The notes below the pieces were generated by a model. That model ran no database searches. It worked only from the letters and a program-made list of their open reading frames with translations, and was not told where the DNA came from. 64,000 bases of DNA from Posidonia oceanica (Eukaryota > Streptophyta > Magnoliopsida > Alismatales > Posidoniaceae), in the NCBI GenBank assembly GCA_037176725.1, contig JAZBRS010000057.1:84093501-84157500 (forward strand), written 5' to 3'. Shown one piece after another: positions 58,504 to 64,000 of the stretch. Both the position numbers and the translations under genes were made by a program. Position 1 is the first letter of the stretch. Every line of letters begins with the position of its first letter.

Positions 58504-59159
58504 TTGCCGACCGATAAGTCTGATATCTTATCATCTCTCTCCCTTTGCCGGCCGATAAGTCCGATATCTTATCATTCCTTCATCCCCTCTTTGCCGGTCG
58601 ATAAGTCCGATATTTTATCATTCTATTCTTTTATTCATTTGCTGGCCGATAAGTCCAATATCTTATCATCTCTTTCCCTTTGCCAGCCGATAAGTCCGAT
58701 ATCTTATCATTCATTTATCCCCTCTTTGCCGGCCGATAAGTCTGATATCTTGTCATTCTATTCTTTTATTCATTTGCCGGTCGATAAGTCTGATATCTTA
58801 TCATCTCTTTCCCTTTGCCTGCCGATAAGTCCGATATCTTATCATTCTATTCTTTTATTCATTTGTCGGCCGATAAGTCCGATATCTTATCATCTCTTTC
58901 CCTTTGCCGGCCGACAAGTTCGATATCTTATCATTCCTTTATCCCCTCTTTGCCGGCCGATAAGTCCGATATCTTATCATTCTATTCTTTTATTCATTTG
59001 CCGGCCGATAAGTTCGATATCTTATCATTCCTTCATCCCCTCTTTGCCGGCCGATAAGTCCGATATCTTATCATTCTATTCTTTTATTCATTTGTCGGCC
59101 GATAAGTCCGATATCTTATCACCCCTTTCCCTTTGCCGGCCGATAAGTCCAATATCTTA
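58504..59159 (+). repeat. Element B, GATAAG hairpin array
   Basis: About 14 copies of TGCCGGCCGATAAG, then TCCGATAT, then CTTATC, each a 6-bp stem with an 8-base loop, separated by three alternating T/C-rich spacers. A has the same module in five copies around its 36-bp array. Long frames across it are repeat artefacts. Confidence 0.9.
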
Positions 59160-59337
59160 TCAATTTTTTTCTTATCAATCTTTTTCAATCAATCAATCAC
59201 TCTTTTTCTTATCAATCAATCACTCTTTTTCTTATCAAACTTTCAATCAATCAATCCCTCTTTTTCTTATCAATCATCAATCAATCAATCAATCAATCCC
59301 TCTTTTTCTTGTCAATCATCAATCAATCAATCAATCG

Positions 59338-59373
<36 letters not shown>

Positions 59374-59382
59374 CTGCTCTTT
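59160..59382 (+). repeat. Element B, (AATC)n-rich simple repeat
   Basis: AATC runs interspersed with CTCTTTTTCTTATC, ending in a pure (AATC)n tract at about 59310-59372. A has a shorter inverse GATT run at 4290-4395. Confidence 0.9.
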
Positions 59383-60379
59383 TCGGTTGATAGGACCGTA
59401 AACTATCATCTTGGGCTGATGTCTTATTTAGCCCGTAGTTGTGTTATACGGCTGACATCCAGTAACTATCCCTCGTAATTGCACTTTCCGGTTGATAGGG
59501 CTGTAAACTATCATTCTTTGGCTGATGATCCAAAACTCATCCTAGGCTAATATCCAAAACTATCACTTGCAATTACGTTATACGACTGATATCCAGTAAC
59601 TATCCCTTGCGATTGCACTTTCCGGTTGATAGGATCGTAAACTATCGCTCTCGGTTGATAGGCCCGTAAACTATCGCTCCCGGTTGATAGGCCCGTAAAC
59701 TATCGCTTCCGGTTGATAGGACCGTAAACTATCACTTGCAATTGCATTATACGGCTGATAACCAGTAACTATCCCTCATGATTGCGCTTTCCGGTTGATA
59801 GGTCCGTAAACTATCACTCCTGGTTAATAGGCCCGTAAACTACCGCTTCCGATTGATAGGTCCGTAAACTATCGCTTCCGGTTGATAGGACCGTAAACTA
59901 TCGCTGTGCCAATCATGTTATATGGCTGATATCTAGTAACTATCACTCGCAAATGCCTTTTCCGGTTGATAGGACCGTAAACTATCGCTCCCGGTTGATA
60001 GGCCCGTAAACTATCGCTTCCGGTTGATAGGACCGTAAGCTATCATTCTCTGGCATTTGCGTTATACGGCTGATATCCAGTAACTATCACTCATGGATTG
60101 TGCTTTCGGTTGATAGGACCATAAACTATCGCTCCCGGTTGATAGGCCCGTAAACTATCGCTTCCAGTTGATAGGACCGTAAACTATCCTACATAATCAT
60201 GTTTTACGGCTGATATCCAGTAACTATCACTCACAACTGCTTCCGGTTGATAGGTCCATAAACTATCATTTCCGGTTGATAGGTCTGTAAACTATCGTTT
60301 CCGGTTGATAGGTTTGTAAACTATCGCTTCTGGTTGATAGGACCGTAAACTATCTAGCCGATAAGCCTGACACCTTATC
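59383..60379 (+). repeat. Element B, covarying hairpin-cassette array
   Basis: The same design as A 3305-4216, in the opposite orientation. Hairpins are GATAG...CTATC. Cassette words: 59474-59483 with 59568-59577 (10 bp); 59608-59617 with 59737-59746 (10 bp, one G.U); 59777-59784 with 59910-59917 (8 bp); 59948-59957 with 60052-60061 (10 bp); 60092-60102 with 60191-60201 (imperfect). The outer pair is 59435-59443 with 60232-60240 (9 bp, one G.U). Each hinge contains GTTATACGGCTGATATCC. The closing GATAAG/CTTATC hairpin is 60360-60365 with 60374-60379. The number and order of cassettes match A. Confidence 0.9.
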
Positions 60380-60835
60380 ACCCTCTTCGCGCGACTTTGT
60401 CCTAGGAAGGCAAAGTTCCGCATCCCCTTGCGATAGGAGAGTCGGCCTCTCTCCCCTCGCACCCTTTTTGCTAGCTTGTTCCCCAGGTGGGGACAAGTTG
60501 CACTTTTCTTTCTCGCCTTGTCACGCAAGTTTGGCCTGCCTGCTGGGTCTTTGCGCCACATCGTGTTTCTCTTTCAGCATTTTTCTTTTGCATCATCTTT
60601 GCACTTTCCTTTTCTAGCACTGCATACTAGTCCAGCATCATCATCATCTTGTGCTGCATCAGCATTCCTAGCTGTACTAACTTTTGTGCTAACATTTGCA
60701 TTAGCATACATTGCATACATTGCATCTCATCCATCTGCACCTGCACTTTGCATGGCGACAACGAGCTACGACTTTCGGTGCATCCGCTGAATAAGTAACT
60801 CACGCTAATAGCAATCTTCTGCTCCCGTTGGTCAG
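60380..60835 (+). other. Element B, conserved 3' noncoding tail
   Basis: No gene. Hairpins: ACTTTG at 60394-60399 with CAAAGT at 60411-60416, and CCCC/GGGG near 60481-60493. The segment ends in the CGCTGAATAAGTAACTCACG-type words shared with A and C. Confidence 0.6.
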
Positions 60836-60915
60836 ATGGGGTGTCTTGTCAACCCTGAGCAGCGGCCTCGCTTCGCTTGACCTCGCTCAGGGAGGGGCAT
60901 CTATTGACACCCCAT
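60836..60915 (+). promoter_or_regulatory. Polypurine tract and nested inverted repeat, element B
   Basis: AGGGAGGGGCATC (60889-60901) precedes the LTR. ATGGGGTGTC at 60836-60845 pairs with GACACCCCAT at 60906-60915, and CCCTGAGC at 60853-60860 pairs with GCTCAGGG at 60885-60892. The LTR tip itself is TATTGACACC, a G to A change from TG. Confidence 0.85.
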
Positions 60916-63900
60916 TTTGACAGGCTTGATCAATTGGAATCTCCTGGTAGCTTCTGGATTCAAATTTAGGTCCAAACCTACACAATCCTCTTCATCCTTC
61001 TCTCCAAAACTAGTCCAAACTTAACCTAGAATTACACCCCTTTCCCAAGCCCAAAAATTACCCAAAAACAACAGGAAAACTCACCAATCTCAACTTAGCA
61101 AACCTACCCAAAAACCCTCAAAATTTCAAACCAAAACCACTCCCAAAAATCCTAGAAAACGTAGGTAAAACTACCCTTTCTCTACACCTCAAAACCCTTC
61201 CAAACCTTCCCCAAAACCAGACCAAAATCCTAGGTCCAATACTAGAGACCCTAGGCCACACATTCCCCAAATTTCACCTCTTTTCAAACCCCCTAACCCC
61301 ATCATTTATCCAAATTATCCTTTTCTCTCTCCTAGATTATTCTTTTCTCTCTCCTCTCTCTCTCCTAATTATCCTCCTTCTTTTTACCTCCGTTTCTCCC
61401 TTCTTCTAGCTTGACTGTGGGCCTCCCTTGTGCATCTATCTCTTCTGAATCTTATTTATATTTTTTACCTTATTTTTAGCATTTTCTTTGGCTTTCTAAA
61501 AAATGTTTTCTTTCAACTCTTCCTTTTCCTCTTTACTCCTCCATTTCTCCCTTTCTTCTTCCTTTTCCTTTTCTTTTCCTTCTCTTACTAAATCTCTAAA
61601 AAATCCATAAAAAACCTTTAAAACCCTAAAACAAAAGGAAAACAAACCAAAACCCTAAAAGAAATAATTAAAAACTTAAACAAACAATTAAAAAACCAAA
61701 ACCTGACTAAATCTAGCTAAAATGGAAAAATAAGAATGCAACTTAAAAATGCAAAACAAACAAAAAGAAAAATGCTGTAAAATCAAGGAAAAAACCAAAA
61801 TATAATCAAAACAAGTAAAAATGAAGACCCTACTAAAAACAATCAAGAAAACAAATCCTAAAAGAAAGGAAACACTTAAGAAATGCTAGGGCTAGTAATT
61901 AAGAAAGAAAAACTTAACTTAACAGTTCTAAAAGAAACAATTCGAAAACTTAATTAAAAAATAAAAACAAACAATCAAAATGTAAGAACACCTAATTAAA
62001 AACTTAACAAGAAGACCTAACCTAAAAAATATTAAAAGAACTTAACAAACAAAAATAAAAAACAAATCAAAGAAGACTTAAGAAAAAAGGGCTAAAATCA
62101 AAAGCCAAAACTCACTCTAATTAATCTAAAAACAAACTTTAAAAAATCCTAATTAACATCCCAAGTATTTAACAAGAAAAACGTAATTAAAAAACAACTT
62201 AAAAGACTTAACAAACAATTAAACAAAATAAAAAACAAATAAAAAACAAAGAAAACCCTAAAAACCCTAATCAAAACTAAATCTCTTTAAACCTAATTAA
62301 CCAAATAAAAACAACCATTAAAAAAGTTAATCAAAGTCCTAACCATAAGCACAACTATTCTAAAAATCTTTTCTATTTTTATTTTATTTTTATCTTTTTT
62401 TATCTCCTTCTTCTTTCCCCTCTTCTTTTCCCTTTCTTCCTTTCTTCCTTTCTTTCTATTTTTTCTTTTTTTCTTGGGCCCAGTTCGGCCCGTTCCCCTC
62501 CTTCCTTCTTCCTTTCTTTTTTTCCTTTTTTTCCTTTTGCGCGGAGCCCAGCCCGCAGTCCACAGCCTTCTCCCTCCTCTTCCCTCCTTCTTCTTCTTCT
62601 TCTTCCTCAGATTCCTCCCGCCAGTCTCCCTCTCCTCTTCAAAAAAATTTGATTTCTCTTCTCCCTCCCGATCACCTCGGCCTCCAGCTCATCTCCACCT
62701 CTCTCATGTCTCAGCAACTTCTCCGGGGGGGCATTAATTGCCGTCACCTCTGGCCGTCCTTCCTCTGCAGCAGTAGCCTCCCACCGGTGGAATTCGAATT
62801 CCATTGCGCGCTTCTCCTCCCCAGCAGCTGCTTAAAACCCCGAGCATCCTCCTCCTTCATCGCCCTTTGGTCGTCCGAGAGAGAGAGCATTCAGAGCCCA
62901 GAAGCCACCCAGAACTCCCTCCTCTTCCCACTGAAATCAAGCCCTCTTCCTCTTCTTCCCTTTCATCTACACCAGAGCCGAAAATAGTCCTCAAACTTCT
63001 CCCAATTCCGTCCCCAAATCCACCCAAACAACCACCATTTCAGGCCTTCCTTCCACGCCCCGAACCACCTCTGAATTCACCCTCCATCACCCTGAAAACC
63101 CAACAGAACCCAACACCCTCTCCTCTCAAAATTCCTAGCACTGCAACCCACCAAATCCCTCCAAACTCCACCTAGTAACTCCCCAGAATCTCACCTTCTA
63201 AACCCACCTAAGCTTCAACTCTAACCCTCACCACAGACCGAATCCATCACCACAAACACCTCTGCCAATTTCTTCCAGAAAATCACCCAGTGACCAAACT
63301 TCTTCTCCAGCCCCTTCCCAGCCCTCCTGAGCATCTAGAAACACTCACGAACCCTCCAGAAGCTCGCCAGCATCCTCCTCTCAATCCAGAGAGCAGCAGA
63401 CACTCCTATCCACCTCCGGCTGCTTCTTGAGCACCCACTGAAGCCGAATCTTCCTCCGAGCCGCGAAGCTTCGCTCTGAACGTCCAGGAAGCTCCGGAGT
63501 ACTCCACTGATCCATTCCCACCACTCCCAAGCGGACGACGAGCTCTGCAACAGCCGGACGATCTCCGCCGGCGATCACTGAAGCACTAGACGTCGGGGGA
63601 ACTCCTCAGCCGCGGAATCAGGTACCACTCTTCTCCCTTAGTCTAGTTTTTCTCCTCTCGTGCTTCCTGGCCTGTTAGAATAGGATTCCAGCCCCTCTTC
63701 CGCCGAGTCGTCGCCGCCGTCGTCTCGTCTTCGTCGGTGAGCTCCGCGACTGGAATCGTCGCTCCGGCAGCAGAACTCGCATCCAGGGATCGCCCGAGCT
63801 CCGCACCGACTCCAGGATCACTCCGATGGCTTCAGAATGCCACGACGATGCTCCGATCATCTTCCCTGCCTCCGAGCAGGTCTGTAGAGCTCCGTTCAGC

Positions 63901-64000
63901 TCTCCGACCTGCTCCAAGCAGCACCAAGCTGCGCCGACGCCACTCTGAGCTCCGCCCGCCTCCAGAGAACGTCGCCGACCGACCAGCGCTTCCCCAGCAG
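60902..64000 (+). mobile_element. Element B, 3' LTR (partial, cut by window end)
   Basis: It matches 33561 onward with several small indels and clearly more substitutions than the LTR pair of A (about 4-5 percent in sampled stretches). It carries the same donor-like CAG|GTACCAC near 63622. About 2.7 kb lies beyond the window. The divergence agrees with the decay of B's genes. Confidence 0.95.

Noticed and set aside
58504..59478. A 324-codon open frame on the plus strand
   Set aside because: It is made wholly of GATAAG and AATC repeats, with Asp-Lys-Ser and Gln-Ser-Ile-Asn periodicity; a repeat artefact.

Overview
The window is plant nuclear DNA made almost entirely of nested, very large LTR retrotransposons of the Ty3/gypsy Tat (Ogre-like) lineage. 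I see no host gene, tRNA, rRNA or CRISPR array. The evidence is: LTRs of 5.2 to 6.0 kb bounded by TGTTGACACC...CTACA; a primer binding site reading TGGCGACTCTGCTGGGGAC; a gag-pol coding order of zinc knuckle, protease, G-patch, reverse transcriptase, degenerate RNase H, second (archaeal-type) RNase H and integrase; and an accessory plant-mobile-domain-like gene 3' of pol. I cannot name the species; a flowering plant with a repeat-rich genome fits.

Layout. Element A (minus strand) runs from 25212 leftwards past base 1: 5' LTR 19237-25212, PBS, leader, gag and pol 17908-9172, accessory gene 7722-6520, a 3 kb zone of hairpin-forming repeats 6240-3305, polypurine tract, then a 3' LTR cut by the window edge (1-2757). 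With a full second LTR it would be about 28.4 kb. Its two LTRs differ by only about 16 substitutions over 2757 bases, so it is young. A lies inside element C (plus strand), of which only the 3' internal end (25213-26295) and 3' LTR (26296-31482) are visible. Next, 31483-33560 is a relic (D) holding a broken accessory-gene homologue on the minus strand. Element B (plus strand) begins at 33561 (5' LTR to 39345), carries a decayed gag-pol (40672-49480), a broken accessory gene (56710-57912), the same type of repeat zone (58190-60380) and a 3' LTR from 60902 that runs off the window. Between its pol and accessory gene B is interrupted by a 5724 bp solo LTR of the A subfamily (50614-56337) flanked by the 5 bp duplication CCTGC. 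The inferred order is D oldest, then B and C, then A and the parent of the solo LTR.

Working together: gag-pol supplies capsid, protease, reverse transcriptase, RNase H and integrase. The accessory protein has no known role in this setting. The most striking signal is the 3' noncoding zone. In both A and B about 0.8 kb is organised as five cassettes, each opened by an 8-12 base word and closed by its reverse complement. The words differ between cassettes and partly between elements, but in most cases the two partners change together. Inside each cassette sit three or four hairpins of about 27 bases whose stems also covary. A sixth pair closes the whole domain. This looks like a large conserved nucleic-acid structure and is the best candidate here for an undescribed system.
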